A DNA stretch of 64,000 nt, taken from the NCBI GenBank assembly GCA_003255025.1, contig QANY01008995.1, positions 248,001 to 312,000 of the forward strand, given 5' to 3'. Below are positions 1 to 12,085 of this stretch, in pieces. This DNA is from Datisca glomerata. Lineage: Eukaryota; Streptophyta; Magnoliopsida; Cucurbitales; Datiscaceae. Under the pieces are notes generated by a model. The model was not told where the DNA came from. It ran no database searches and was given only the letters and a program-made list of their open reading frames with translations. Within the stretch, counting starts at the first letter, position 1. Each line of letters opens with the position of its first letter. The position numbers were made by a program, and so were the translations under genes.

Positions 1-44
1 ATAAAGCTTTTTGCTTCTCTGCTTGTTTGGACTTTTGAGATTCT

Positions 45-340
45 ATGATGTGCACAGCTCTTCCCAGGCATCATTTTGATCACAATCATCTTCTTTTATA
101 TGTGAATCATTTAGTATCTTTTGGTCCACGTTCTTTCAGGTTTAGATCCATTTGGCTTACCCGCTCATCATTTATCGATTTGGTGCGGCAAGTTTGGGCT
201 TCGTGCTCCTCTTATCATCCTATGTTTGATTTCATGAAAAAAATAAAATCTCTTAAATGAGCTTTAAAAGATTGGAACTTTCATGTTTTTGGGGATCTAG
301 ATTCTCAACTAGAAGTGGCTTCCTCTAATCTTCAACGGAT
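45..340 (+). pseudogene. LINE endonuclease-RT linker remnant
   Basis: The open stretch at 45-260 contains FRFRSIWLTRSSFIDLV followed by a tryptophan and then a lysine-rich tail. This matches the conserved plant LINE segment after the endonuclease, where a PFRF..MW..H..F..LV..W pattern precedes a helix rich in KLK..LK.WN. The bases after the stop at 260 still spell the expected ALKDWNFHVFGDLDSQ in the same strand, one frame break later. It has no independent function and gives the element's orientation. Confidence 0.7.
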
Positions 341-590
341 TCAATAACGTATGTCTTCCAAGTGGAGGCTCATACTGCTCTTGATTTGGTATGGTCTTTT
401 GCTTAAAGATCATTGATGGGTTAAATGGTTGCCGAATGAGGATCGTAATACTGTTTTTTATCACACATTTTTGAAAATTTTCAAATCTCAAAAGCTCTTT
501 GCTTCTCTTAATATAGATTATCAGATTACTTCTGACACTTCCATGATTAAAAGCTACATTATTAGTTACTATACTGATCTATTCTCATAA

Positions 591-2060
591 TTGAATCTGA
601 ATCTTCCCTATGATTCTTCAATAATTGTCGATATCATTCATTCCTCAATTTCTGCTAATGAAAATGATCGTCTTACTGCCCTTCCAGATGCTGATGAATT
701 TAGAAATGCAGTTTATGCTCTTCATCATAATAGTCCTCTTGTTCCTGACAGTTTTACCTGCTCATTTTTCCACTCTTGCTGAGACATTGTTGGTAATGAC
801 ATGGTTAAAGCTACTAAACTCTTTTTCAGTTTCGGTCACATTATGTCTGACTTAAACTCAAATTTTATAGTTTTGGTTTCAAAATTCATATGCCTCAAGG
901 ATTGATCAATGTCTTCCAATTGTTATCAGAAACTTAATTATAAAGTTGTTACAGATATTATATATGAGAGACTCACTAGTATATCTAGCATAATTGTTTC
1001 TCCAAATCAATTTAATTTTATTCAAGGTCATCATATTGAAGATTACATTGTGGCCACTTCTGATTGTGTCGACTGTCTCAATAAAAGTGTTATGATGGAA
1101 ATGTTGCTATGAAATTTGACATCAGGAAAGCTTTTGATTCTATGTGGTGGTATTTCATTATTCGGGTCCTTTAACCTTCAGTTTCTTTAACACCTTTTAT
1201 TCTTAGATTTCAAATATCTTCTCTTCTTCTTGTATTTCAATTATGATTAATGGCAGTCCTGAGAGTTATTTCAGCTGTTCAAGAGGTGTTCATCAGCGAG
1301 ATCTTTTATCTCCTATTCTCTTTGGTATTGTTGGAGATTTTCTTAGTTGTTACTTGATTCATATGACCGGTAATGGAGACCTTCAATCCATCTCATCTTC
1401 ATTGGGAATTGTTGCTCCTACACACCTCCTATATGCTGATGATGTCCTACTTTTTTGTAAAGACACTAGGGCTGCTATTAATAAAGTTGTTGACAATTTC
1501 ACTCTTTATGGTAATCCCTCAGGTTAAGAGTTTAATTAGAAGAAATCTTTTATTTATTTTGGTCTAGCTCCAAGAAGACAAGAATCTCTTTTGTCTTTAA
1601 TTGGCATGCATAGGGGCTCTAGTTCTTTTACTTATTTGGGTGCACCTCTATTTGTTGGTTCTCCTAAAATCTCTCACCTTCATAATATTATGGATCGTAT
1701 TATGACCAAGATGTATTCTTGGATGGGAAAGACTCTATCTCTTGATGGCCGTGTTTGTTTAGTCAAATCGGTGATTCACTCAATGTTCCTTCACTCTTTC
1801 ATGGTCTATAAAATGACATGTGGGTTTATTGAAAAAAATTAAATCAAACTATTCATAACTTTATTTGGAAAGGCTTGGTGGATCAACGTAAATCTGTAAC
1901 TGTGGCTAGGAGTAATTGTTGTCATCCAACTTCTCTTGGCGGTCTTGGTATTAAAAACTTGAGTACCATGAATCATGCCTTGTTAAGAAAGTTCACATGG
2001 AAGCTTATAACTTCAGATCTTTTTGTTTATGTGTACCTTCGTACACGATATCTTCTCTAG
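591..2060 (+). pseudogene. LINE reverse transcriptase, multiply frameshifted
   Basis: RVT_1-type reverse transcriptase of a non-LTR element, which would copy its own RNA at a nicked target. Visible landmarks in order: ENDRLTALPDADEFRNAV near 660-710 (the N-terminal conserved block); KFDIRKAFDSMWW near 1110-1150 (first catalytic aspartate); SRGVHQRDLLSPILF near 1280-1320 (motif B; usual form RGVRQGDPLSP, here with G to D and P to L); and YADD at 1432-1443 (catalytic pair). SSFTYLGAPLF and a thumb-like stretch follow at about 1620-1850. At least four frame changes or stops separate these blocks, so the enzyme cannot be made. Confidence 0.9.
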
Positions 2061-2379
2061 TTCTCTCTTGATTTATGCTTGTCGCTATTATATTTCCTCA
2101 TCTGTTTGGTTAGCTTTTCGTTTATATTACTTCACTCTTCTTTCTGAATGCAAATCGATTATTGATACACACCCAAGATTAAAAATTTGGTAAGATAATT
2201 GGTTGGGCAACTCGTTGATTGATATTGTGTAAATCCCTACAGAGAGATATAATTAGATCTGCTTGTTTCTGATCTGCTAACTTATGATGGTGTTTTTCAT
2301 CTTCCTATCGAATTCTGTAAAAAATTTCCAGTTGTGGTACAACTCATTTCGACAACCGTGATGGCTGTGGATATTTCAG

Positions 2380-3415
2380 ACACTCTAGTTTGGATGCCAT
2401 CTGCCTTGGGCAACGTAACTACTAAGCAGGCTTATCAAAATTTTATTGATCTTCAGGAAGAGCCTTTCTAGGCTACTCATATTTGGTCTTCATATATCAT
2501 TCCCTCTCATTCAATTACTATTTGGCGGGCTCTTCTTAAAAGGTTATCTACCATAAATCTCCTTCATGACAGAGGGATCACTTTAGCGTCATGCAGTTCC
2601 TTATGTAAACTGGATGTTGAGTCGTTGGATCATATTTTTCTTCATCATCCTTATGCTTTTACGATTTGGGCTAGTCTTTTGATCAAATTTTAGAGACAGT
2701 TGGATAATTCTTCTGATTTTATTAATTTTTTAGAAAGGTTACTTTTGTCTCAATGAATGATCAATTTTTTTAACATTTGGAGGGTCAGTATTGTGGTGGA
2801 TGTCTCTGCTATTTAGCATGCTCGTAATAGATCCATATTTGAAGATGATTAAATCTTGGTTGATCGATCTTTACCTTTTGTTTGGAATGCTATGTGTGAT
2901 TTAGATTACAAAGAGGCTCAATGCCCAATTCCATCATTAATCATATTGTTCTTCATTCTCTTGGTATTGAAGGGATTCCTTTAAAGGCTCCAAAGATTAT
3001 TCCTGTTCACTAGCTTCCTCCTCCTCTGGGGTGGATCAAGGTGAATACTGATAATGTAGCTCTTGCATGTCCAGGTCATGTTGGATGTGGTGGAATGTTC
3101 CGTACTCATCATGGGTTTTGTTAAAGGTGGTTTCGTCTTTTCCTTAGTGTCACTTTTTGCTTTTAAGCTAAGCTATGTGTTGTTATTCAAGCAATAAATT
3201 ACGCTTATCAGAAAAATTGGACTTCTTTTTGGTTGGAGAGTGATGCGACATACATAATTTCGCTTCTTATCTCTCATTCATTTGAGGTTCCTTGGTTAGA
3301 GTGCTTGGTCTCGTTGTTTATATTTTATTTCTTGTATGAATTTTCATGTTTCCCATATCTTCCGAGAAGTTAACCAAGTTGCAGATCTTTTTTTTCAAGC
3401 TTCTTGTCACAGCTG
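2380..3415 (+). pseudogene. LINE zf-RVT and RNase H C-terminal region
   Basis: The zf-RVT region is readable at about 2470-2690: SITIWRALLKRLSTINLL, then DRGI, then a spaced C..C....E..DHIFLHHPYA pattern. An RNase H domain of the RVT_3 type follows at about 3010-3400. It begins PPPLGWIKVNTDN (first catalytic Asp), continues through GCGGMFR and WLESDAT (later acidic residues), and ends in a NQVADLFF-like tail. Stops near 3120 and frame slips break it. An RNase H of this type is normal for plant L1 elements. Confidence 0.8.
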
Positions 3416-3740
3416 ATGGTCCCATATGATACTTCGAGCTTCCTACTTCTTGTCAGTAGTCATACGTTGACGATTTGGTGGGTGAGGGTACTTATAGAAT
3501 TAAATATTATTATGGCTAGCACTGTTTTTCCTTTTCTAGGTTTTCCCAAATTGAATTTTTACCATACAATGTTTTTAACGAGGTTAGCCAATAGAGTTTT
3601 ACATTTTGTACCTACTCTTTATATTGTGTTATGTTGCTATTTCTTTGGCTTTCTACTGGTTGAGTCACGACATGTGATGTTGCTTCCTGTTCTGAATTCT
3701 TATTTTTTATTTTTATTTTTTCTTATTTAGTTATAATTGT

Positions 3741-5684
3741 CTAGCTGCTAGTCTCTCTAGTAGCTAGTTACATTTTTCTAAATATTTTTGGGTAAATTTC
3801 AAGGGCAACAATAGTATTTTTTTTTATGTTTTTGTTGTTAGCTTCACAATATATACCATATTAAACCTTCACTTTATCCAGTTGAGTACTTTTAAAATGT
3901 ATAAATAAATTTGCTAATGAATATTAGTCACTCATATGGGTATAATCATTTTAACTTAATAATTATTTTCCTTCAAAGATACAAAAGTTATAAAAAAAAC
4001 AATTTTTATGCTTAACCAATTTTTTTCACTCTTTCGTAATAATTAGTACAACAAATGCAAGGTGGAATTTTCCTTAAATTTCACAAATGTTGTTGCATAG
4101 TTATCTCCATCTATATTTTTTCAGAAAATTAGTAAATACCAAAGAGCACAAGACTATTGTTTAAGTTCCATGTGTCTAAATAGATGTTTCCATATGCTTC
4201 TTCAATTTAAAATCTAGCACTTCCTTTGGAACCAATAAAGCAAGCAACAGTAATATGGCAATTAAAGTCCACTCTTTATTATGGAAGCTCTCAACTTTCT
4301 CAAGTTCTGAAAACTTACCATGTTGTCACTCAACAACGAATTCGTAATCTTCAAACATAAACAACATTTTTAGAAGACTTATTCTTTGATGTCAACAAAT
4401 CACAATGTGAAATCGAAATACCAACCAAATCAAAATCACAAATAAAGGTCACCCACATGACGAAAATGCAAAAGAAATCAATGGTATATCTAGGTAGATG
4501 AGAGTGAGACAAATGGCTTGATGATTGATTAATCAATATTCCAATATGAACCATATGATAGGATCGTGACGTAAGATAATATCTTCTAGGAGTAATTTTC
4601 TTATCAATAACTTCTTAGCTATTTCAGTTTATTTGCTAGACAAAGATTTTGAAGTACTAAGTTCTAACAGAAATGCTATTCGAAATATATCCATTTTTCA
4701 TTTAACACAATAAAATGACAGAATCAAGATTATTCATGTAAAATAATTTAACTATAATTTTCTATGAAAAAAATATGATATATCTATATTTTGCTATTGG
4801 ATTGATTCGCATTATTTAGAGAAAAAATGTGTGTATTATTTAAAGTTCATGCTGAAGGTATACCCTGAGGTGATTATTCTTACAATATTATGTAAAAAAA
4901 CTCAAAAAACAAGAAAAAAAGGCATACACATTTTAAACTTGCGTACATGAAGAAAATATTAGTACATAACTTTTCTTAATTAATATCATTGCATAGGAAT
5001 GTTTAAATATAAGTAAGGCAAGAAATTTGTAATTAAAAACAGTACATACTGATACAATATCCAACGGTAAGTACTAAAATTACAAGGATTTCATTCTACC
5101 TTCTCTTTAGAAAGAATGTGAATTTTGCATCAAATCTTAAAGGATGTGAATTTTACACCAATTTTCATGCAAAATGACGTAAGTAAAATCAACTTGTAAA
5201 ATTTTCACATTTGCAATAAATGAATATGTTCATACTGACGTAATAAAAAAAATACTTGAAATCAAATGTTGTAAATTTGACATGTGAGATGATTGGGAAA
5301 TCATTCACCTCATCTTGCAAAGTATTCACTACTATAGAGATTGTGAATTGAGAATATTAATAAACCGAAAAGGCAAATTGAGTAAATGTAAACTCGATTA
5401 TGTACAATGGAAATAATTTTAAGAAATTATTGGTCATAGGGAAAACAATGATGTTCTATAATTTTATACCCTATTTATACATATTTGGATGATAACAAAT
5501 ATATTGTATAGTTCATGATTTCTAACATTCAATTAATTAGAAAAAAAATATATGCAAGTTCACATTCTAATTACATATTCAGATCAAGTCCAAGGGTTAT
5601 ATGTATATTGACTTTGGTCTAAAGACAATGAATCAAGTAGCCTCCAATATTGATATAGTATTCGTTAACCACATTCGTTGAAAT
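3741..5684. other. AT-rich spacer without recognisable gene
   Basis: About 1.9 kb between the LINE tail and the copia-1 5' LTR. The only open stretch of note (4351-4554, minus, 67 codons) has no motif I recognise and no support around it. No terminal repeats, RNA gene or promoter-gene arrangement is apparent. Confidence 0.5.
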
Positions 5685-6025
5685 TGTTAGCATGCACCAA
5701 ACCTCCAGCTCAACTAAAGGCAATACCGAGATGCATGACTCCAGTCCAAGGAGCTCGTGTAGTTAATCACTGCTGTTAATCATATTTCTCTCACGGTAAA
5801 TCAATTGGTCTATAACTGATTTATGGCATTTATGTAATTACCTTGGCAGTGTTAGTTCATATAGTTAAAGGCTCATTAGTGTGTATTACTCAAGTATAAA
5901 TAATGAAAAGTAGCTCTAAACGAACTTATGCAACAAAAACTAAGTTCTGAGTTTAACAGAAATTGATTCTCTTTTCTCATCTCTCTCTATTTTCTTTTCT
6001 TTCATAAGCTTCTTGCATCGTTTCA
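5685..6025 (+). repeat. copia-1 5' LTR
   Basis: A 341-bp direct repeat beginning TGTTAGCATGCACC and ending TTTCA, followed at once by the primer site. It pairs with 14935-15267. It contains TTAATCACTGCTGTTAATCA, where the 3' copy has a single TTAATCA, so a 13-bp duplication or deletion separates them. Its last third is a TCTCTCT/TTTTC-rich leader-like stretch. Confidence 0.93.
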
Positions 6026-6037
6026 TGGTATCAGAGC
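6026..6037 (+). other. Primer binding site, initiator Met-tRNA type (copia-1)
   Basis: TGGTATCAGAGC directly follows the LTR end. It is the standard plant copia primer site, complementary to the 3' end of initiator methionine tRNA, and it fixes the 5' LTR boundary. Confidence 0.93.
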
Positions 6038-6054
6038 TTTCATGACCTACGTCA

Positions 6055-7000
6055 ATGGCTACATCCAATCTGAATGATTCAACTAAAACCACTGCAAGCG
6101 ATATATTTAGTAACACATTGAATAACACACTGTCTGTCAAGCTTGACGGACACAACTATGTGATTTGAAAATCAAAATGATGCATGCCATCATCGGGCAT
6201 GGGCTTGAAGACATTGTTCTTGACACTTCAAGCAAACCACAAAAAAGAAGGCTGATGGGAGTACCAATCCAGATTACGCTATCTGGATAGGAAAGACCAA
6301 CTATTTCTGTGTTGGATGGATCCTCCATGACAGAGGGGATTCTGGGCACAATCGTTCAATATGATTCTTCTGCTGAAGTTTGGACCTCACTGGAGAAGAG
6401 CTTTGCAAACAATTCAAAAGCAAAGCTGATGCAATTGAAAAATTCTCTACATAATCTACCTAAAGGTAATCTTTCTATTACAGATTATTGTGAGAAACTT
6501 AGGAGAATTGTTGATTCCCTAGGAGCTGTTGGACAACCAGTGAGTGATAAGGATTTAATGATGCACATTATGAATGGTCTTGACCCTGTTGTGGTCAATA
6601 TTACCTCAAGATCTGATGAGATCTCGATGGAAGAAATGCAGTCACTTCTCATGTGCCATGAGAGTAGAATTGAAAGGAAAATGTCTTAAATGAGAACACC
6701 ATCAAGATGAGTGCCTATATAGTATCATGTGAAGAGAACAAAAAATTGTACAATGAAGGATCAAACAATTTTAACAAAAACTCAAGAAGAGGACAACACA
6801 ATTCCAATTACCCTCCTTCACATCAATACAAAGGAGGCTCTTAAGGAAGGAGATGTGGAAGAGGTGACAGAAGCAACAAAATTATATGCTAGGTTTGTGG
6901 AAAACCTGGTCGCACTACTAACGTATGTTATTTCAGGTATGAAAGAAGGAGCCAATCTCAGAACAACAATCATAATTCTTGGAAGCAGCAAGGAAATTGA
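6055..7000 (+). pseudogene. copia-1 gag (capsid plus zinc knuckle), broken
   Basis: The first plausible ATG after the primer site is at 6055 (MATSNLNDS). The N-terminal gag motif KLDGHNYV is present, followed by an in-frame stop near 6166. The best preserved part is 6309-6689, the UBN2-type capsid region: VWTSLEKSFANNSKAKLMQLK, then YCEKLRRIVDSL, then LMMHIMNGLDP. The zinc knuckle follows near 6885-6930. It should read C-X2-C-X4-H-X4-C; here the first spacer holds a TAG stop (CAG expected in the family) and the histidine is arginine (GKPGRTTNVC). The knuckle is therefore doubly lost. Confidence 0.85.
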
Positions 7001-7094
7001 GGTGGATCATCTACATAATTTACAAACTAGTAAAATTTCTCAAATTCTCTATCAGCCAACATAGCCTTACATTCTACTTTCACTTCCTCACCTG

Positions 7095-8270
7095 ATTCAA
7101 CTAGTGAACATGCTTGGTATGCAGACAATGCTGCTACCAACCATGCCACCTCTGATCTCAACAACTTAAGCCTTGCACATGAGTATTGTGGTATGGAAAA
7201 GCTTGTTATATGAAATGGTAAATGTCTCAACATCTCCCATATTGGATCTTTTTTTTTATTTCTAATTGTTTTCCTTTAAAACTAAAATCTGGATACCTGA
7301 TATAAAAAAGAACCTAGTTAGCATATCTAAACTAACAAAGGACAATAATGTCTATGTTGAATTTCATACTGACTGCTATTTTGTGAAGGACAAGGCGTCA
7401 GGGGTAGTGCTTTTACAAGAGACTATTCAAAATGGCCTATATCTGCTCATCTATCCAAATGCTAGGAATCACATTACTCTTACTTGCTATGTTCAAAATG
7501 TTCTGCTTATTTCCTTTGATTCTGATTAAAATGTAAAAGCATATCTTTTCCTTGTATTCTATTATTTTTTACCTTTAGATAGGACAATCAAGCTTATTTC
7601 TCTAATTGACAGAACTTGTAAGCCTTTTCTGGCAAAAATCATTCAAATAAAAGTTCTGATATTCATAGTTCTACTTCTTCTTGTACAAATAGCAATGTCT
7701 TGTCTAAATCTGAATGGAAATCAAATATATGCAATATGAATAGTTTAACTAACTCAAATACTTAGCATCAAAGGATGGGACATCCTACACACAATACACT
7801 TGCAAAAGTCCTTAGAACACTCAGCTTAAGAATCCTATCACAAACCAAATTTCTGTAATGCCTGTCAAAGAGACAAAAATCATGCCCTGCCTTACCCTAC
7901 TTCTGATTCCAAAACAAAACAACATCTAGAACTTGTCCGCACTGACTTATGGGAGCCATCACTCATTTGTTCTAGAGAAGGGTACAAATACTACATATAT
8001 TTCTTAGATGATCATACAAGGTTTTTCTAGATTTTCCCTTTTAGACTTAAAATCTGAAGCTATCCAAGCCTTTACTATCTTTAAAAAGCTAGTGGAAAAT
8101 CAATTTGATAGATCAATTAAAACCCTACAATCAGATTATGGGGTAAATTTAGGTCATTTACATCACTTCTTCAATCAAATGACATTGTTTTTAGACATCC
8201 ATGTCCCCATTCACATCAGCAAAATGGAAAGATTGAAAAAAACATAGGCATATTTTTTAGATAGGCTTGA
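7095..8270 (+). pseudogene. copia-1 protease, GAG-pre-integrase and integrase region, broken
   Basis: The protease site at about 7108-7140 reads WYADNAATNHAT, where the family has W..DSGAT.H.T. The catalytic Asp stays, but Ser and Gly have become Asn and Ala. The protease C-terminus is open at 7266-7529 (PDIKKNLVSISKLTKDNN). HQRMGHPTHNTLAKVL near 7765-7810 is the GAG-pre-integrase zinc region. LVRTDLWEPS and YIYFLDDHTRF near 7930-8020 are the start of the integrase core, with a later LQSDYGV block (8137-8157) and HPCPHSHQQNGKIEK near 8195-8240. Several stops interrupt it. Confidence 0.85.
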
Positions 8271-9129
8271 CTCTTCTTGGTCAAGCATCTATGCCTCTAA
8301 GCTTCTGGTGTGAAGCTTTTCAAATTACCACTTTCATTATAAATAGGTTACCTACACTAGTTCTAGGTAACATTTCTCCCCACAAAAAAACTTTACCAAA
8401 AGATCCCTAACTATAAACTTTCAAAACATTTGGGTGTGCATGCTTTCCCTATCTAAGACCATATAATTCACATAAATTTGAGTTCCATTCAGACTTATGC
8501 TTGTTCATTGGTTATTCTTTAGAACATAAAGGGTACAAATGTTTGTTTCCTTCAGGCAGAACATATATTTCTAAAAATGTCACTTTTAATGAATCTTGTT
8601 TTCTCATTTGCAACTCATTTTAGCCATCCCAATTCTATATCAGTAAACAAAACTCATACTGATATGCCAAGTTTCACTTCTAGTTTACCTACTTATGCTA
8701 ATATATCCCCTGATGTACCTCATGCAAATTCAGATACTCAAAACAATCCCATTAATAATTGCACATCTCATAATCCCTTGCAAAGTAGGACCATCAGAGG
8801 CAGTTCCTTAGATTCAATACAATGAGTATCATAATTCACATACTCATTCAAATATTCAGTCTGTTATGTATGCTAATAATTTTTCATACTTTCCATCTAT
8901 TTAAGATAACCTTGTTATTGATCTACCTGTTTATCTCCCAAGAATTGAAAAATTCGCACAAACACCTACCCCAAGATTTAATACCAACTCCAACCACCCA
9001 ATAATAACCAGATCCAGAAATGGAATCAGGAAACCAAAAGTATACCTACCCTCAAAACATCATACGCCACCTAATATGTTACCTATTGAACCCACTACAA
9101 CCAAACAAGAATTAAGCAGTCCAATTTAG

Positions 9130-10080
9130 AAGCAAGCTATGCTAAAGGAATACAATGCACTCTTAAGGAATGACACTTGGGATCTGGTACCATACTCACC
9201 AAACATGTCCTTAGTTGGGAACAAATGGATATACAAGATGAAACTCAACTCGGATGGAGTATAATGAGGCACAAAGCAATACTAGTTCTAAAAGGGTTTC
9301 ACCAAACCCCATGTATTGACTTCACTGAGACATTCTGTCCAATGGTCAAAACTGCTACTGTGAGGACCATTCTACACTTGACAGTCTCTTTTGGTTGGAT
9401 AGTAAAATATCTTGATGTACACAATTCATTTCTTAATGGCTTCCTCAAGGAAACAATCTATATGCCTCAACCAGAGGGCTTCCAGGATCCAGCCAAGCCT
9501 CATAATGTCTGCAAATTGAAGAAGGCACTATATGGCCTTAAGCAGGCTCCTAGAGCCTGATATGATAGACTCAGAAGTGCATTAATCCATTGGGGATTTA
9601 GGAACACAAAGTCAGACACCTCTCTATTTATATTTCACTCCAACTCTATCGTCATCTACCTACTGGTTTATGTAGATGACATACTTATCATAGGAAATAA
9701 TACCAATTTAATTGAGAAAGTGATTTTAGACTTGCACAACTTATTTGCCTTGAAGGAACTGGGAGTCATTCATTACTTCTTAGGCATTGAGATTCATAGA
9801 AACCAGTCTGGAATGTACATAACTCAGACAAAATACATTACTGACCTGCTGAAAAGAACAAAAATGGATGGAGCTAAACTATCTCCTTCACTAGCAAGCT
9901 CTTCTGTTCAGTTGACTCTCAAACATGGGGAACCTATGAGGGACATCACATTGTTTAAGAGCACAATTGGAGCCTTACCGTACATGGCCATAGCAAGACC
10001 TGGCATTAGCTTCATTGTAAATGCGCTAAGTTCATTCATCCATGCTCCTAATGAAATACATTGGCAAGCCTATAAAAGGC
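9130..10080 (+). pseudogene. copia-1 reverse transcriptase (RVT_2), broken
   Basis: RVT_2 domain of copia elements. Landmarks: LRNDTWDLVPYSP, then KWIYKMK (9150-9240); DFTETFCPMVKTATVRTIL (9320-9375); KYLDVHNSFLNGFL (9408-9452; one catalytic Asp in YLDVHN, usual form QMDVKNAFL); KALYGLKQAPRA (9527-9559) followed by a TGA where the family has TGG; and YVDDILII with the catalytic YVDD at 9669-9680. The downstream connection region is open at 9720-10100 (YFLGIEIHRN, then SFIVNALSSFIHAP). Stops at about 9265 and 9558 prevent expression. Confidence 0.92.
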
Positions 10081-10100
10081 TCCTAAGATACTTAAAATGA

Positions 10101-10403
10101 ACTATTGCTGAAGGTTTAGCTCTTAACCCATCTTCCAATTTGTGCATCCAAGCATTGTCAGATGCAGATTGGGCTGGGGATGTAGGTGACAAGAGATCAA
10201 CATGGGGTTATCTAATCTACTTAGGTGGAAATCTAGTATCTTGGTCATCCAAGAAGTAGCCCATTGTAGATCCAGCACTGAAGCTGAATATAGAGCTTTG
10301 GCATATGCAACCTCAAAAATCCAATGATTTAGACACTTAATCCATGAGTTATCACTTCGTATGTCTCAACCCCCTTTCTTTGGTATGATAATATTAGTGT
10401 TTT
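10101..10403 (+). pseudogene. copia-1 RNase H, first part (interrupted by CACTA-1)
   Basis: Copia RNase H downstream of RT: SDADWAGDVGDKRST then GYLIYLGGNLVSWSSKK near 10150-10257, a TAG, then a degraded A.STEAEYRALA block. The stretch WYDN at about 10382-10393 is the motif that precedes conserved substrate-handling residues. The frame is cut at 10403 by the CACTA insertion and resumes in phase at 14715. Confidence 0.9.
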
Positions 10404-11878
10404 CACTACAAGAAATATGAGATTCTATAATAGGTAAATATCTTCATGAAAAGTAATCCACAGGGATCGTGCGGCGTCTGTGACAACCCTTCATATTAAA
10501 AGTTCATATTTTTCACGAAGCGCAACGCCTCCTGTGAAGACCCCTGCGGTATCTTACTTTTTACAGGATTTTTTTAGTCTTCTAGAACGTTGTTTAATGA
10601 GCTTTTATGACTTCTGTTACTTTTATTCAACAAGCGTTTTTAATTCTCGTGAATTAATATTCACATGTAATTTTGTATTCTATTAAATCAGATACCATAA
10701 GTTTTTTTAATCTCATTCATATAGTTTTTGGTTATAAACCATGCCTCTTATAAAGAGATTTTCCTGGTATTTTATAAATGCTATTTTTTTACAATCAATT
10801 TATATGCACCTGTTTACGTACCTATTTAAACATTCAAAATTAATACATTACTAGACTAAATGACATTTAAACATAATTTCATTTTCATAAAATATTATCC
10901 ATAATTATCATTTAAAAGTATTAGTACTTAGTCTACTAATACAACATTCTATTCAAAAAACAAAACACATCTAAAAATTTCATTGACGCTACAAAATAAC
11001 TTCAAATTTTCATTGTTTTTTAACATATATAATCATAGATCACATTCAGTAAGAAGCATTCGTAAGTATTTTAACATATAATAATAATATATAATCACTC
11101 TGTAAGTTTTTTAACATATATTTTATACACCTTCACACTGAAGTCCATCACCACAGAATCTAGGTTTGATTAGGCAGAATGGAAAATCATTTGTAGATGT
11201 GCATTAGCTGTAATATGTCCAAAACTGTTTCCAGTTAGCACAATCATACCATCAGCGTTCCTGCCTTTGTGTTGTTAAGATTTTAATTAAATTATTGTCT
11301 GAATATAAGGACAAATAAAAATGATGAAACATCTAGATGCCAAGATAAGAAAGACTAGTCATTGCATGACATAATTCAAGATGTTAACATCCAACTACAT
11401 ACCAAGCAGAATGTGCGTGTGTATTTATTTCATCAATCATTGTGCGAGCACATAGTAAATATATAAGATTAGATATATTTTTCAACTCTCTAATAACAAT
11501 ATACTGTTATTGTCACAGAATCATAAATTTTCGTCCAGACGAATAAAACTGCAAAGCTAATGACCTAGTAATATTGGACTGAAAAGTTTCCACAGATCAA
11601 GCAAATCTAGAGCAACAATTTATATGATAGGCTAATTGGATCTAGTATTGAGATTTACCAGCACCCTAACATGAATGATTAAACTAATATTAACAAAAAA
11701 GAGTTATGTTTTACTTTCACAGTCTATAAATGATTCTTATATGAATGCATATTCTTCGGAGCTCACATACTAAAGCTTAAACACTAGAATCATCTATAGA
11801 CTAGTATCAATGTCCATAACAATGTTAGGTTATTCGTAACAAAATCAAAATATAAATTACTTAAAAGAAATGTTAGAC

Positions 11879-12085
11879 CTTCCCATTTGGACCAACTTTC
11901 TCTGATAACAAGAACGTCAATTCGCTACTTCCATAGTACAAATCCAATACACAGTCTCCCATCTTCGCTCTGCCAAAAAATTTCAAAACTTTCTTAGAAT
12001 TTTAGTATAAAAAGAAAACAAAGTAATATCATATGAGAACAACAAAATCACATACCCACTCCAAGACAATGCCATTGCATGACCT
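11879..12085 (-). pseudogene. Captured fragment of menG-like 2-phytyl-1,4-naphthoquinone methyltransferase (two exons and an intron)
   Basis: On the minus strand, exon 12085-12056 ends in MALSWSG. A GT...AG intron of 86 bases follows (12055-11970; donor GTATGTG, acceptor TTTTTTGGCAG). The next exon (11969-11879) continues in phase as AKMGDCVLDLYYGSSELTFL and then LLSEKVG..GKV. This is the N-terminal part of the plant MenG/UbiE-type SAM methyltransferase that makes phylloquinone in plastids. The conserved motif is WSGAK.GD.VLDLCCGSGDL.FLLSEKVG..GKV, where VLDLCCGSGD is SAM motif I. Here C-C-G-S-G-D has become Y-Y-G-S-S-E, so SAM binding would be lost. Neighbouring exons of the host gene are not visible. 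Retention of the intron shows DNA-level capture rather than retroposition. Confidence 0.8.

Larger units (their letters stand above)
1..3740 (+). mobile_element. Degenerate plant LINE (L1-like non-LTR retrotransposon), 5' end outside the window
   Basis: Reading left to right on the plus strand I see the order expected of a plant L1-like element: the end of the endonuclease/linker region (about 45-330), reverse transcriptase (about 590-1850), the zf-RVT zinc-binding region (about 2380-2700) and a C-terminal RNase H (about 3010-3400). Frames change every few hundred bases and stops are frequent, so it is an old dead copy. The last 30-50 bases before 3740 are T-rich with ATTTTT runs rather than a clean poly-A, so the 3' boundary is approximate. 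No target-site duplication can be given because the 5' end lies left of base 1. Confidence 0.85.

Noticed and set aside
4351..4554. 67-codon minus-strand open frame
   Set aside because: No recognised motif, no supporting neighbours, and length expected by chance.
11150..11280. Open minus-strand stretch in CACTA-1 after an AG site (contains DGMIVLTGNSFGHITANAHL)
   Set aside because: Looks exon-like but I cannot match it to any family, and it is not part of menG; left as unidentified.
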